Below, in pieces: positions 1 through 11,115 of a stretch of DNA of 64,000 bases. The position numbers were made by a program, and so were the translations under genes. Every line of letters begins with the position of its first letter. Position 1 is the stretch's first letter. The stretch spans positions 496,001 to 560,000 of the forward strand of contig NZ_BDBH01000001.1 of NCBI RefSeq assembly GCF_001612885.1, in the 5' to 3' direction. The notes beneath the pieces were generated by a model. The model saw nothing but the letters and a program-made list of their open reading frames with translations. It made no database searches and was not told where the DNA came from. The stretch is from Nocardia harenae NBRC 108248. GTDB taxonomy: Bacteria > Actinomycetota > Actinomycetes > Mycobacteriales > Mycobacteriaceae.

Positions 1-319
1 CGAGCCCGAGCCGCTTCATGCTCGCGTCGAAGGCGCGCAGCGTGGAGTCGTACCCCTGCTCGGAGTTCCACAGCTTGGTGGTCACGTAGACCTCGTCGCG
101 GGAGAGCCCGGATTCGCGGATGGCGCGGCCGGTGCCCTCCTCGTTGCGGTAGATGGCGGCGGTGTCGATGCTGCGGTAGCCCACCTCCAGGGCCTTGGCG
201 ACCACGGTCGCCGCCTCGTCCGCGGGCACCTGGAACACTCCGAAGCCGAGTTGCGGGATCACGTTCCCGTCGGGCAGGACGATCGTAGGTACAGCGCTCT
301 TATCGCTTCGGAAAGTCAC
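1..319 (-). CDS. Aldo/keto reductase, N-terminal part (runs off window)
   Basis: NAD(P)H-dependent oxidoreductase of the aldo/keto reductase family, of the 2,5-diketo-D-gluconate reductase type. Only the first 106 or so codons lie in the window; the C-terminus is beyond base 1. Visible features are the opening strand PDGNVIPQLGFGVFQV, the segment GYRSIDTAAIYRNEEGTG carrying the catalytic Asp and Tyr, and TTKLWN with the catalytic Lys. The GTG at 317-319 is the only in-frame start seen that leaves the family N-terminus intact, but no good ribosome binding site precedes it. The physiological substrate cannot be told from this fragment. Confidence 0.88.
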   Translation of the reverse strand, partial: MTFRSDKSAVPTIVLPDGNVIPQLGFGVFQVPADEAATVVAKALEVGYRSIDTAAIYRNEEGTGRAIRESGLSRDEVYVTTKLWNSEQGYDSTLRAFDASMKRLGL

Positions 320-350
320 ACACCGACCGTAGGAAAGGTTCGGCGAGGCG

Positions 351-1925
351 TCAACGACGCTTTTCGGTGTGTTGGCCCACCTGATCCGGCAAGCCGAGCG
401 TCCGGAAGCGGTGGTACCTTGCCGCCGCGCGGCCGCCGTCCGGCGCGGCGGTGAGCTCGGCGAGCTCGTCGGCGATCGCCGCGACGGTGCGGCGGGCGAA
501 GGCCACCGGCTCGGCGGCGGCGTCCGGCAGCTCGGGCACGATGCGATCGATCACGCCGTCGGCGAGCAGGTCGGGGGCGCCGATGCGCTGCGCGGCGGCG
601 AGTTCGGCGGCGTGCCCGGTGTCGCGGTGCACGATGGCGCTCGCGCCCTCCGGCGGCAGCGGGGCGAGCCAGGCATGCGTGGCGGCGAGCACCCGATCGG
701 CGGGGAGCAGGGCCAGCGCGCCGCCGCCCGCGCCCTGGCCGAGCAGCACCGAGAGGGTCGGGGTCGGCAGGGTGACGAGGTCGGCGATGCAGCGGGCGAT
801 CTCCGGGGCGAGGCCGCGCTCCTCGGCCTCCTTCGAGAGCGCCGCGCCCGCGGTGTCGATGACGAGCACCAGCGGGAGCTCGAGCTCGCGGGCCAGGGCC
901 ATGCTGCGGCGGGCCTCGCGCAGCGCGGCCGGGCCCATCGCCTCATGCAGCGGGGCGGCGTCGGGCACGGCGGGCCCGACTGCCTCGAAGCCATAGCCGG
1001 CGCGGTCGTGGCCGAAGACGACGCACGGCCGCCCGCGGAACCGGGCCAGCGCGTGCACCACCGTGCGGTCGTGCTCGCCCTGCCCGGTGCCGCTCAGCGG
1101 CACCCGGTGCGTCACGTGGCGCAGCAGGTCGCGCAGCCCTGGACGCTCCGGCTTGCGCGAGATGAGCACGGACTCCCAGGCCGAGGCGGCACCACCGGCC
1201 GCGCCGGGGGGAGGAACGAACCGGTCGGCTCTGCCTGCGGTGGCGTCGGGGACGACCTCCCCGCTGAGCACGCTCAGCGCGCGGTACGCGATCCGCCGGA
1301 ACACCGTGAGCCCGACGACCCCGTCGATCACCCCGCGCCGGTACAGGTTCTCCGCCGTCTGCACGCCGTCCGGGAACGGCTCGCCGTACAGCGCCTGGTA
1401 GACCCGCGGCCCGAGGAAGCCGATGAGCGCGCCCGGCTCGGCGAAGGTCATGTGCCCCAGCGAGCCCCAGGATGCGAAGACCCCGCCCATGGTGGGGTTG
1501 CGCAGGTAGACCAGGTACGGGTGGCCCGCCGCCTTGTGCGCGGCCACCGCCCCGGCGATCTTCACCATCTGCACGAAGGCGACGGTGCCCTCCTGCATCC
1601 GGGTGCCGCCCGAGGTCGGCGAGGCGACCAGCGGCAGCCCGAGTTCGGTGGCGCGCTCGATCGCCACCGTGATCCGCTCCGCCGCGGCGACCCCGATCGA
1701 GCCGGCCAGGAAGCCGAACTCGCACGCGAGCACCGCGACCCGGCGCCCCCGCAGCAGCCCTTCACCGGTGAGCACCGACTCGTCGGTGCCCGCTGCCGCG
1801 GCGGCCCTCGCCAGCTCCGCGCGGTACGAGCGCGATGCGCCCACCGGCACCGGTGGCCGGTCCCAGCTCACGAAGGTACCCGGGTCGAGCAGCCGATCGA
1901 TGAGTTCTCGTGCGGACGTGCCCAC
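351..1925 (-). CDS. accD3: Acyl/acetyl-CoA carboxylase carboxyltransferase, AccD3-like
   Basis: Carboxyltransferase of a biotin-dependent acyl-CoA carboxylase, moving carboxyl from biotin to an acyl-CoA in the cytosol. The 524 residues hold two crotonase-like halves. The N-terminal (beta-like) half has TSGGTRMQEGTVAFVQMVKI and NPTMGGVFASWGSLGH. The C-terminal (alpha-like) half has LLGQGAGGGALALLPADRVL and WLAPLPPEGASAIVHRDTGH. Length and sequence match mycobacterial AccD3 (Rv0904c), whose chromosomal neighbours prrA and prrB are also in this window. The GTG start lies 10 bases after the stop of the conservon GTPase gene, so it is probably cotranscribed with that operon. The true acyl substrate is not known; the partner biotinylated subunit is elsewhere. 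Confidence 0.9.
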   Translation of the reverse strand: MGTSARELIDRLLDPGTFVSWDRPPVPVGASRSYRAELARAAAAAGTDESVLTGEGLLRGRRVAVLACEFGFLAGSIGVAAAERITVAIERATELGLPLVASPTSGGTRMQEGTVAFVQMVKIAGAVAAHKAAGHPYLVYLRNPTMGGVFASWGSLGHMTFAEPGALIGFLGPRVYQALYGEPFPDGVQTAENLYRRGVIDGVVGLTVFRRIAYRALSVLSGEVVPDATAGRADRFVPPPGAAGGAASAWESVLISRKPERPGLRDLLRHVTHRVPLSGTGQGEHDRTVVHALARFRGRPCVVFGHDRAGYGFEAVGPAVPDAAPLHEAMGPAALREARRSMALARELELPLVLVIDTAGAALSKEAEERGLAPEIARCIADLVTLPTPTLSVLLGQGAGGGALALLPADRVLAATHAWLAPLPPEGASAIVHRDTGHAAELAAAQRIGAPDLLADGVIDRIVPELPDAAAEPVAFARRTVAAIADELAELTAAPDGGRAAARYHRFRTLGLPDQVGQHTEKRR

Positions 1926-1935
1926 GCGGGTGCGC

Positions 1936-2538
1936 TCAGTAGCCCTGCATCACCTTGCGCAGCGCGTACTCGGTGAGCGAGACCAGCGCCTGCTTGGCCG
2001 GCTCCCGGCGCCGCGCGTCGATCGACATGATCGGCACGTCGGCGGGGACCGCGAGCGCCTGCCGGATGTCCTCCAGCGGGTACCGCGGCGCGTCGTCGAA
2101 CTCGTTGAGCGCCACCAGGAACGGCAGGTTGCGCGCCTCGAAGTAGTCGACGGCGGCGAAGCTGTCCTCCAGCCTGCGGGTGTCGACGAGCACCACGGCG
2201 CCGATGGCGCCGCGGATCAGGTCGTCCCACATGAACCAGAAGCGATACTGCCCCGGCGTGCCGAACAGGTAGAGGACCAGGTCATCGGCGAGGCTGATCC
2301 GGCCGAAGTCCATGGCCACGGTGGTGGTGGACTTCATCGGGATGCCGGTCAGATTGTCGATTCCGGTGCTGGCATTGGTCACCAGCGCCTCGGTGCGGAG
2401 CGGGACGATCTCCGAGACGGCTCCGACCATGGTGGTCTTGCCGACGCCGAAACCTCCCGCTACCACGATCTTCGCCGACGTCGGCTTGCTGGTGCGGGTG
2501 TCGACCTGCGCCGTCGAATCAAATACGCCGGAGTCCAC
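1936..2538 (-). CDS. Conservon small GTPase (CvnD-like)
   Basis: MglA/Ras-like GTP-binding protein that acts as the switch of an actinobacterial conservon, a membrane-associated signalling set of kinase, roadblock protein, DUF742 protein and GTPase. The P-loop GGFGVGKTT is at residues 28-36 and the NKXD-like base-recognition segment reads ALNEFDD, as in CvnD proteins. It has 200 residues, the usual size. The GTG start at 2538 is preceded by GAAAGGG with 7 bases spacing and overlaps the upstream DUF742 gene by 20 bases, so translation is probably coupled. The process controlled by this conservon cannot be read from sequence. Confidence 0.9.
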   Translation of the reverse strand: MDSGVFDSTAQVDTRTSKPTSAKIVVAGGFGVGKTTMVGAVSEIVPLRTEALVTNASTGIDNLTGIPMKSTTTVAMDFGRISLADDLVLYLFGTPGQYRFWFMWDDLIRGAIGAVVLVDTRRLEDSFAAVDYFEARNLPFLVALNEFDDAPRYPLEDIRQALAVPADVPIMSIDARRREPAKQALVSLTEYALRKVMQGY

Positions 2539-2893
2539 TGAGAACCCTTTCGATCAGCTCGCGACGCTCATCGTCGCTGGAATCGTCTTTCAAAGTCGCC
2601 GAGACGCGGACATGGCCCGCTTCGATGAGGTCTGCCACGAGGACCCGGGCTACGCCGATCGGTATCCCGAGCCGCGCCGCGACCTCGGCGACGGACGGCG
2701 ATTCTCTGCACAACTCCACGATGGACGTTTCGATGTTGGACAGTTCGAACTGCCGCTCCAGGGCGACCGGATGGGAAGCGACGAGCGCCTCCAACGCCAA
2801 CTCGACCGCAGGCCTCGTGCGGCCCGCGGTCAGCGAGTACGGGCGAACGAGACTGGGCTCGGCGCCTCCCATGCGGTGATCGTCTATGTCCAT
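2519..2893 (-). CDS. DUF742 protein (CvnC-like)
   Basis: Third component of the conservon, 124 residues, cytosolic. It has the DUF742 signature: N-terminal SLVRPYSLTAGRTRP, then a winged-helix-like segment (VAEVAARLGIPIGVARVLVADLIEAGHV split over residues about 73-100). DUF742 proteins accompany roadblock proteins and MglA-like GTPases in Streptomyces and mycobacteria; their biochemical role is poorly known. The ATG at 2893 was preferred over an in-frame upstream ATG at 2950 because the latter would overlap the roadblock gene by 50 bases and has no family similarity. It starts 7 bases after the roadblock gene stop. Confidence 0.88.
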   Translation of the reverse strand: MDIDDHRMGGAEPSLVRPYSLTAGRTRPAVELALEALVASHPVALERQFELSNIETSIVELCRESPSVAEVAARLGIPIGVARVLVADLIEAGHVRVSATLKDDSSDDERRELIERVLSGLRRI

Positions 2894-2900
2894 CCCACCA

Positions 2901-3314
2901 TCAGGAACCCATCGTGACGCGTGGGGTGGCCTGCACCGTCTGGCCCACACGCTCCACCAACAAGGCCATTTCGTATCCGACCTGGCCGATGTCGCAGGAC
3001 GTGTTGGTCAGTACCGCGAGGTACGAACCGTCGCCCACAGCCATCAGCAGCAGGTAGCCGTGCTCCATCTCGACGACGGATTGCAGTACCGTACCGCCTT
3101 CGAACAGATTCGACACACCGACCGAGAGACTGGCCAGGCCTGCGGTGACCGCGGAGAGCTGTTCGGCCCGGTCGACGGGCAGTTGCGCACTCGCGGCCAT
3201 GAGTAGGCCGTCAGCGGAGACCAGGACTGCGTGGGCAACGCCGGGAACCTCGTTGGCGAAGTTCGAAACCAGCCAATCGAGCTGACGGTTCGTACCACCT
3301 AGATCGGGGTTCAT
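2901..3314 (-). CDS. Roadblock/LC7 domain protein (CvnB-like)
   Basis: Roadblock/LC7 protein of 137 residues, second component of the conservon. It probably acts as a regulator of the nucleotide state of the downstream GTPase, as roadblock proteins do for MglA. Visible features are [31 protein letters not shown] at the N-terminus (residues about 12-42) and the beta-strand segments [18 protein letters not shown]. Its ATG overlaps the TGA of the kinase gene by four bases (ATGA at 3311-3314), a sign of translational coupling. Confidence 0.92.
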   Translation of the reverse strand: MNPDLGGTNRQLDWLVSNFANEVPGVAHAVLVSADGLLMAASAQLPVDRAEQLSAVTAGLASLSVGVSNLFEGGTVLQSVVEMEHGYLLLMAVGDGSYLAVLTNTSCDIGQVGYEMALLVERVGQTVQATPRVTMGS

Positions 3315-6300
3315 AGGTCTCCTTTATCTCCGGTTAGGTTCATTGCTCTCATGGCGCGGCCATCCCGGACGCCCTGCTGGTGACGACTCAAGCTGGACCT
3401 GATCGTTTCGGGGTCACGCGGCGGGGTCCGGTTCGCCGCGCCGCTCACGGCGCCGGGGACGAGTCGAACACCCGGAGCGCGCTGCGGCAAGCCCGCGGCG
3501 GTGCGGTTCTCGGACTGGGCCTCACTGGCCCTGCGGGCGGCCAGCCAGCCCTCGTCGCCCGGCGACTCGAACGCGGCGGCGGCCTCGGACCGGCTGGGAT
3601 CGGGATCGGAGAGCCACGCCGACATCATCTCGGCGAAGATCGGCGAGCCGCCCGCCGGTGCGCCGCCCTCGGGCGCGGGCTGCAGCCTGCTCTGGAAGAA
3701 CGAGGCGGTGCGCTGCGGGTTGGCCCTGCTGTGCCTTCCGGTCTCCGCGCCGACCTCGGGCTGGGCGCCGGAGGCGGGCTCGGCCTGGGCGCGGCGCGGG
3801 AGCGCGATGCTCGGCGGGACCGGCTCGTTCGGGGCCACCATGGCGCCGGGGTTGCGGCGCGGGAGGCCGGGCGGGGTCTGCGCTCCCGGCTGGCGGGCGG
3901 GCAGGCCGTTCTCGCCCCGCTGCGGGAGGCCGGGGAGGCCGTTCTCGCCGCGCTGGGGTGCGCCTGCCTCGCCGCGCAGCGGAAGGCTGTTGTCGCCGCG
4001 CTGCGGGAGCGAGCCGTCCCGCGGCGGGAGGCCGTTCTCGCCCCGCCGGGGGAGGCCGTTGTCGCGCTGTGGGATGCCGTTGTCCCCACGCTGCGGAAGA
4101 CCGCCGTCACGCTGGGGCAGGCCGTTCTCGCCGCGCTGCGGCAAGCTGTCGCCCCGCTGAGGCAGCCCGCCGTCGCGCGACGACAGACCATTCTCACCGC
4201 GCTGCGGCAAGCCGTTCTCACCGCGCTGCGGAAGACCACCGTCGCGGGACGACAAGCCGTTCTCACCCCGCTGCGGCAGCCCGCCGTCGCGCGACGACAG
4301 ACCATTCTCACCGCGCTGCGGCAAGCCGTTCTCACCGCGCTGCGGAAGACCGCCGTCGCGCGACGCCAAGCCGTTGTCACCGCGCTGCGGGAGGCCGTTG
4401 TCGCCCCGCTGGGGCAGGCCGGTATCCCGGCCGACGAGCCCGTCACGCTGCGGCAGCCCGCCCGCACGGCCGGGCAGCCCGTTCTCACCCCGCTGCGGCA
4501 GCCCACCGGGCGCACCCGGCGGCAGACCGTCGCCACGCTGCGGCAGACCGGTGTCGCGACCGGGCGCACCTTCCCCGCGCCCGGCGAGCCCCTGCGGGGG
4601 GGCACCGCGATCCCCGGCACCCGACTGCCGCTGCGGCAACCCGGTCTCCCGCGACGCCAGCGGCACCTCGCGTGACGGCAGCGGCGTCTCCCTCGGCTCC
4701 CGCTGCGGCAGCCCGGAGGCGGGCTCGCGCGGCGGCTCGGCGCCGGGCCGACGCGACGGGACGGCCCCGGGGTGCGAGATCCCCGGCGCGGGACGCGGGG
4801 CGCCCGAGGCGCCCGGCTGCCGCTGCGGCAGCCCACCCGGACGCTCGGTCCGCGGCTCGGCGGGCGCACCCGCCAGGTTCATCGGCCCGGACGGCGGCGC
4901 GGAATCACCGGGCCGCTCCCCGGCCGGAGCACCATTGGCCCCCGGCTGCCGCTGCGGCAAGCCACCAGCGGGCGCACCATTGGCGCCCGGCTGCCGCTGC
5001 GGCAGCCCGCCGGTCCCGTTCGGCGCGGGCGCGCGCGGCGGCGTACCGCCCGGCCCGGGCTGCGGAGTACCGCCCGGCCCGGGCTGCGGAGTACCGCCCG
5101 GCCCGGGCTGCGGTGTACCCGGCTGACGGGGCGGCACGGCCCCGCCGACGGTGCGCTTGGGCAGATTCGCCGCCGCCAGCTTGCCCAGCTGCGGCGCGCT
5201 TCCCGGCCCGGCGGCGGGCGCGGAGGCAGCGGCGGCGGCAGCGGCTTCGGAGGCCGAGCGCAGGCTGGCCCCGCCCGGCTGCCCGCTCGCCTTGGCCATG
5301 GCATCGCCCGGCTGCCGCTGCGGTAGCCCGCCGGCCGCGGCGCCGGGACCCGGGCGGGTCGAGATCGGTCCGCTGACCCCGGGATCAACGGTCACCATGA
5401 CGTTTCCTCCCGTCGTCCGCTGGATCGATCGGGTCTGCATCGGCGCAGCCGGGGCGGCGGGCGCGGCCGGAGCCGTCTGCTGCGGCCGCTGCGGCTGGCC
5501 GGGCGACGGCACCACCGGCGCCGCCTTGGGCACACCGGCCTGGCCGGAGACGATCAGCCCGACCGGGACGTGCACGGTGACGGTGACGCCGGGATCGCGC
5601 GCGGTGTCGAAGGTCGGGCGCAGCCGCACGGTGAGCCCGTGCCGCTCGGCCAGCCTGCCGACCACGAAGAGCCCCATGTGGCGGGCGGTGTCCGGCCCCG
5701 GCTCGGCGGTCTTCTCCAGCCTGCGGTTGATCTCGGCCATCTCCGGCGGCGGCATGCCGATGCCGCGGTCCGCGACCTCGATGAGCAGCCCCTGGTCGTG
5801 CGCCTGCGCGAAGGTGAACTTGACGTCGGTCTCCGGCGGCGAGGCGCGCAGCGCGTTGTCGAGCAGCTCGGCGAAGAGGTGCGCGAGGTCGGAGGCGGCG
5901 GGCTCCTTGAGCGAGCCGCGCGGGGTGGCGCCCAGCTTGACCCGCTCGTAATCCTCCACCTCGGAGATCGCGGCGCGCAGCACGTCGGCGATCTCGACCG
6001 GGGCCGACTTGGCCCTGCGCTGCTTGGTGCCGGCCAGAATCAGCAGGTTGTCGCCGTTGCGGCGCATGCGGGCGGCGAGGTGGTCGAGCCGGAAGAGGTT
6101 CTCCAGCAGCCGCGGGTCCTTCTCGTCGTACTCCATCGCCTCGATCAGGCTGAGCTGATGGTCGACGAGCGACTTGGAGCGCCGGGCCAGGGTCTCGAAC
6201 ATGTCGTTGACCTGCGAGCGCATCTGCGCCTGGTCGCTCGCGAGGCGCAGCGCCTGGCCGTGGATGTCGTCCACCGCGCGGGCCAGCTGGCCGATCTCCT

Positions 6301-7450
6301 CGGTGCTGCGGATCGGCATCGGCTCCAGCGGCACGTCCTCGGGGGCGGCGCCGGTGCGGAGCTGGGCGACCTCGTGCGGCAGGTCGCTCTCGGCGACCCG
6401 GAGCGCGGCCAGCCGCAACCGGTGCAGCGGCACGATCATCGAGCGCGCGACGAAGACGGCGAGCAGCAGCGCGGCCAGGATGGTCGCGATCACGACGCCG
6501 GTGTAGGTGATGGCGCCGCGGTTGGCGGTGGAGGCCAGGTCGTTCATCGCGGTGTCGATATCGCGGGTCGCTCTGGCGACGACGCGCTCGTAGACATCCA
6601 GGCTGCCGGTGAGCGAGTTCTTGAGCTCGCCGATGGGCAGCTGGCCGGCCATCGCGGCCGGACCGGTGAGCAGCTCGGTGCGGGTGTCGATGCCTGCGCG
6701 CAGGTCGGCGATGGAGGTGTCGCCCGCCGGAAAGCGGTTGGCGAGCACGTTCAGCAGCTGGCGCTCGGCGGCGGCGGCGGTGAGGAAGGCCTGCACGCCC
6801 GCCTCCCGGTCGCGCAGCACCTCGCCGAAGCCGGCCAGCTCGGCGACCAGTGTGGAGCGGGTGTTCATCGAATCGACCAGCCGCAGCTTCGCCTGGTCCA
6901 CGCGGGGGTCGCTGACCTGGCCGACCGCGGCCTCCACGACCCGGACGCTGTTGTTGCGCACCCGGTCGATCACCGCGAGACCGTCCGAGAACTGCGTCGT
7001 CGGCGCCTTGCCCTGGGTGCGCACGGCCTTGGCGTCGTTGATCATGCTGTCCAGCGCCGCCCGTGCCCCGCTCACGCCGTCCAGGCTGCCCGCGGCGGCC
7101 TCGGCCTCGGCGATCGCCGTGTCCAGGTCGGCCAGGTTTTGATCGGTGACGACGGAGGAATTCGGCATGAGCGACACCATTTGGGAACCGACCACGGTGG
7201 CCGTGCCCGCGCTCAGGCCCGTGACCGCCGGAATCGCGGTGACGTTCTCGGCGACCCGGGCCAGCCGGCCGGCCTCCGCGAACTCCGAGGTGATCCTCGA
7301 AACGCCGAGCCCGACCGCGACCGCGAGCGGCACGGCGAGCACGGCCGTGACCTTCCAGCGCAGGTCCCAGTTGCCGAGCGCCCAGCGCTTCCTGCCGGAC
7401 CTAGCGGCGTCACGCATTTCCCACTCACTTTCCAAACTGGCCTCCGCCAC
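3311..7450 (-). CDS. Conservon sensor kinase (CvnA-like) with long LPQR-repeat tail
   Basis: Membrane sensor histidine-kinase-like protein of 1379 residues. Transmembrane segments lie near residues 33-50 and 315-336 and flank an extracytoplasmic nitrate/nitrite-sensing (NIT-like) helical domain. A HAMP linker follows, then a dimerisation segment with [10 protein letters not shown] and a GHKL ATPase domain with [10 protein letters not shown] near residue 525 and DRGIGM. The last 700 residues are low-complexity and rich in Pro, Gly, Arg and Gln, with about two dozen LPQR motifs. It heads the operon with the roadblock, DUF742 and GTPase genes. The GTG at 7450 lacks a strong ribosome binding site; the ATG at 7417 ([10 protein letters not shown]) is a real alternative. 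The signal sensed is unknown. Confidence 0.88.
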   Translation of the reverse strand: MAEASLESEWEMRDAARSGRKRWALGNWDLRWKVTAVLAVPLAVAVGLGVSRITSEFAEAGRLARVAENVTAIPAVTGLSAGTATVVGSQMVSLMPNSSVVTDQNLADLDTAIAEAEAAAGSLDGVSGARAALDSMINDAKAVRTQGKAPTTQFSDGLAVIDRVRNNSVRVVEAAVGQVSDPRVDQAKLRLVDSMNTRSTLVAELAGFGEVLRDREAGVQAFLTAAAAERQLLNVLANRFPAGDTSIADLRAGIDTRTELLTGPAAMAGQLPIGELKNSLTGSLDVYERVVARATRDIDTAMNDLASTANRGAITYTGVVIATILAALLLAVFVARSMIVPLHRLRLAALRVAESDLPHEVAQLRTGAAPEDVPLEPMPIRSTEEIGQLARAVDDIHGQALRLASDQAQMRSQVNDMFETLARRSKSLVDHQLSLIEAMEYDEKDPRLLENLFRLDHLAARMRRNGDNLLILAGTKQRRAKSAPVEIADVLRAAISEVEDYERVKLGATPRGSLKEPAASDLAHLFAELLDNALRASPPETDVKFTFAQAHDQGLLIEVADRGIGMPPPEMAEINRRLEKTAEPGPDTARHMGLFVVGRLAERHGLTVRLRPTFDTARDPGVTVTVHVPVGLIVSGQAGVPKAAPVVPSPGQPQRPQQTAPAAPAAPAAPMQTRSIQRTTGGNVMVTVDPGVSGPISTRPGPGAAAGGLPQRQPGDAMAKASGQPGGASLRSASEAAAAAAASAPAAGPGSAPQLGKLAAANLPKRTVGGAVPPRQPGTPQPGPGGTPQPGPGGTPQPGPGGTPPRAPAPNGTGGLPQRQPGANGAPAGGLPQRQPGANGAPAGERPGDSAPPSGPMNLAGAPAEPRTERPGGLPQRQPGASGAPRPAPGISHPGAVPSRRPGAEPPREPASGLPQREPRETPLPSREVPLASRETGLPQRQSGAGDRGAPPQGLAGRGEGAPGRDTGLPQRGDGLPPGAPGGLPQRGENGLPGRAGGLPQRDGLVGRDTGLPQRGDNGLPQRGDNGLASRDGGLPQRGENGLPQRGENGLSSRDGGLPQRGENGLSSRDGGLPQRGENGLPQRGENGLSSRDGGLPQRGDSLPQRGENGLPQRDGGLPQRGDNGIPQRDNGLPRRGENGLPPRDGSLPQRGDNSLPLRGEAGAPQRGENGLPGLPQRGENGLPARQPGAQTPPGLPRRNPGAMVAPNEPVPPSIALPRRAQAEPASGAQPEVGAETGRHSRANPQRTASFFQSRLQPAPEGGAPAGGSPIFAEMMSAWLSDPDPSRSEAAAAFESPGDEGWLAARRASEAQSENRTAAGLPQRAPGVRLVPGAVSGAANRTPPRDPETIRSSLSRHQQGVRDGRAMRAMNLTGDKGDL
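3890..5330 (-). repeat. Coding tandem repeat, LPQR/RGENG units
   Basis: This stretch encodes residues of about 707-1187 of the conservon kinase. Units are variants of [26 protein letters not shown] and [12 protein letters not shown], about 21-30 bases each. Around two dozen exact LPQR motifs are present, and nearly identical DNA blocks recur near 4180-4340. The region is predicted to be disordered and positively charged. Repeats of this kind change length easily, and the antisense strand shows long false reading frames across them. Confidence 0.9.
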
Positions 7451-7767
7451 GCACCATCAGCGAACTTCCACAATCGCGTGCTTGGCTCGACAGGTGGAGC
7501 TGGCCCGGAGGTGCGGCTGGCCGAGAATTTGCGTCTGCGACGGCCCAAACAAGTGACATCGGATTCTAACGGATCAATAACGTCTCGGGTGACGCCGTCT
7601 ACGGGTAGCGACCAGGAATCGCCTGTTCCAGGCAAAACCGGAGGTCGCGGCACCCGTCCGGGCGTCGCGTGAAGTCTGCCACAATCGTGCTGATCTATCG
7701 AGGCGGGTACGGCCGAGCGGAAGGTCACCGAGTAGACATCGCAGGACAGGCGAACGAGGGAGCACCG
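7451..7767. other. Divergent intergenic region, no gene seen
   Basis: These 317 bases separate the conservon operon (leftward) from the propionyl-CoA synthetase gene (rightward) and must hold both promoters. The middle (7555-7600) is relatively AT-rich for this genome. I saw no convincing operator palindrome, riboswitch or small reading frame with a ribosome binding site. An in-frame ATG at 7669 could extend the rightward gene but lacks family similarity. Confidence 0.6.
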
Positions 7768-9708
<1,941 letters not shown>

Positions 9709-9845
9709 CGCGCTTTACGATCTCGCGACGATTCGTCCTCACAGTTTCCTCAGAGACGCTTCATGGGCATGCCAGTTCACGGCAATACCCTTCGGGTGAT
9801 CGCCGCTCGCGAGGGCGGCGCACCCCCGATGATCTGGAGCTACAC

Positions 9846-10235
9846 ATGAAGTCCTTCCGCAGTCGCCCCATCGTCGCCTCGCTCGCCGCCAGCGGTATCG
9901 CCGCCGTCGGCGTGCTGCTCTCGTCGGGCGCCGCCTCGGCCGCCCCGCTGGATCAGCTGGCCGAGCCGCTGCTGCGCTCCGACTGCAGCTTCGCCCAGGT
10001 GGATGCCGCGCTGCACGCCGAAGCGCCGCAGATCGCCGCGCTGATCGATGCCTACCCGGAGCAGAAGGCCGAGCTGGCCGAGCGCTTCGACGTTCCGCCC
10101 GCGCAGCGCCGCGCCGAGTTGGAGCGTGCCATCCAGGAGAACCCGGAGGCGGCGCAGCAGGCCCAGAACGACCCCCGCACCCAGCAGCTCGCGGGCGTCC
10201 TCCAGAGGGTCGCAAACACCTGCGCGCAGTATTAA
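9846..10235 (+). CDS. Hemophore-related exported protein
   Basis: Small secreted protein of 129 residues, resembling the hemophore-related family of mycobacteria and Nocardia (Rv0203 relatives) thought to bind haem outside the cell. A signal peptide covers about residues 1-32 (RSR, hydrophobic core, ASAAP cleavage region). The mature part is helical, with one Cys near its start (RSDCSFAQ) and one near its end (ANTCAQY), the family's expected disulfide. It lies alone between prpE and prrA and is followed by strong hairpins. Haem binding is not proven by the sequence. Confidence 0.78.
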   Translation: MKSFRSRPIVASLAASGIAAVGVLLSSGAASAAPLDQLAEPLLRSDCSFAQVDAALHAEAPQIAALIDAYPEQKAELAERFDVPPAQRRAELERAIQENPEAAQQAQNDPRTQQLAGVLQRVANTCAQY

Positions 10236-10238
10236 TCG

Positions 10239-10352
10239 GTCCGGCTTCGCCGGACGTGTTCGCGGCCCCTGAAAGTCCCGCCGCCGAGTACTCGAGACTC
10301 GCGCCTACGGCGCATGCGCTTCGAGCACTCGGCGGCGGGACGGGCCGCGAAC
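10239..10352. repeat. Nested inverted repeats after the hemophore-like gene
   Basis: A short hairpin GTCCGGC-TTC-GCCGGAC occupies 10239-10255. It is followed by a large imperfect palindrome: GTTCGCGGCCC (10258-10268) pairs with GGGCCGCGAAC (10342-10352), and inside it GTCCCGCCGCCGAGT (10275-10289) pairs perfectly with ACTCGGCGGCGGGAC (10327-10341). The first hairpin may terminate the upstream gene. The long palindrome is bigger than a normal terminator and lacks a T tract. Confidence 0.8.
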
Positions 10353-10407
10353 GGGGCTCGTAAGACTCGCCCCCTTGTGGGCTTGTTACTCGGGGGCGAC
10401 TTGGAGA

Positions 10408-11115
10408 ATGGGAGCTGTGACCATTAATCCCACTGTGCTCGTTGTGGACGACGACGAGGATGTGCTCGCGTCCGTCGAGCGCGGCTTGCGGCTCTCCGGC
10501 TTCCAGGTGCTGGTGGCCAGGGACGGCGCGGTCGCGCTGCGCAGCGTCAGCGAGCACACCCCGGACGCCATCGTGCTGGATATGAACATGCCGGTGCTGG
10601 ACGGCGCGGGCGTGGTGACGGCGCTGCGCGCCATGGGCAACGAGGTGCCGATCTGCGTGCTCAGCGCCCGCGCCTCGGTGGACGACCGGATCTCGGGGCT
10701 GGAGTCCGGCGCCGACGACTACCTGGTCAAGCCGTTCGTGCTGGCCGAACTGGTGGCCAGGATCCGGGCGCTGCTGCGCCGCCGCACCGACCCGGTGGCC
10801 CCCTCCGCGCCCGGCGCGATCACCATCGGCCCGCTGGAGGTGGATGTCGCGGGGTACCGCGCGCTGCTGCACGGCGCCGAGATCGAGCTCACCAAGCGGG
10901 AATTCGAGCTGCTCTCCACGCTGGCCAGGAATACCGGTGTCGTGCTGAGCCGGGAGCGGCTGCTCGAGCTGGTCTGGGGCTACGACTTCGTGGCCGACAC
11001 CAATGTGGTCGATGTCTTCGTCGGCTACCTGCGCCGCAAGCTGGAGGCGGACGGCACCCCGCGGCTGCTGCACACCATTCGCGGCGTCGGCTTCGTGCTG
11101 CGCCCACCCCGGTGA
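10408..11115 (+). CDS. prrA: Response regulator PrrA
   Basis: OmpR-family DNA-binding response regulator, partner of PrrB. The receiver domain (residues about 10-120) has the acidic pocket VDDDEDV, the phosphoacceptor Asp58 in [11 protein letters not shown] and the conserved Lys in DDYLVKPF. The C-terminal winged helix has [10 protein letters not shown] and [12 protein letters not shown]. It closely resembles M. tuberculosis PrrA (Rv0903c), which is essential there. Start choice is uncertain between ATG 10408 and GTG 10417; GGAG at 10403-10406 fits the GTG better. Its stop overlaps the start of prrB by four bases. Confidence 0.95.
   Translation: MGAVTINPTVLVVDDDEDVLASVERGLRLSGFQVLVARDGAVALRSVSEHTPDAIVLDMNMPVLDGAGVVTALRAMGNEVPICVLSARASVDDRISGLESGADDYLVKPFVLAELVARIRALLRRRTDPVAPSAPGAITIGPLEVDVAGYRALLHGAEIELTKREFELLSTLARNTGVVLSRERLLELVWGYDFVADTNVVDVFVGYLRRKLEADGTPRLLHTIRGVGFVLRPPR

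Noticed and set aside
3890..5330. Regularly spaced repeats that might suggest a CRISPR array.
   Set aside because: The repeats are in frame with the kinase gene and encode LPQR units; there are no unique spacers or cas genes.
5570..7672. A 700-codon open frame on the plus strand opposite the conservon kinase.
   Set aside because: The minus strand has HAMP, kinase and sensor domains; the plus-strand product is repetitive and matches nothing.
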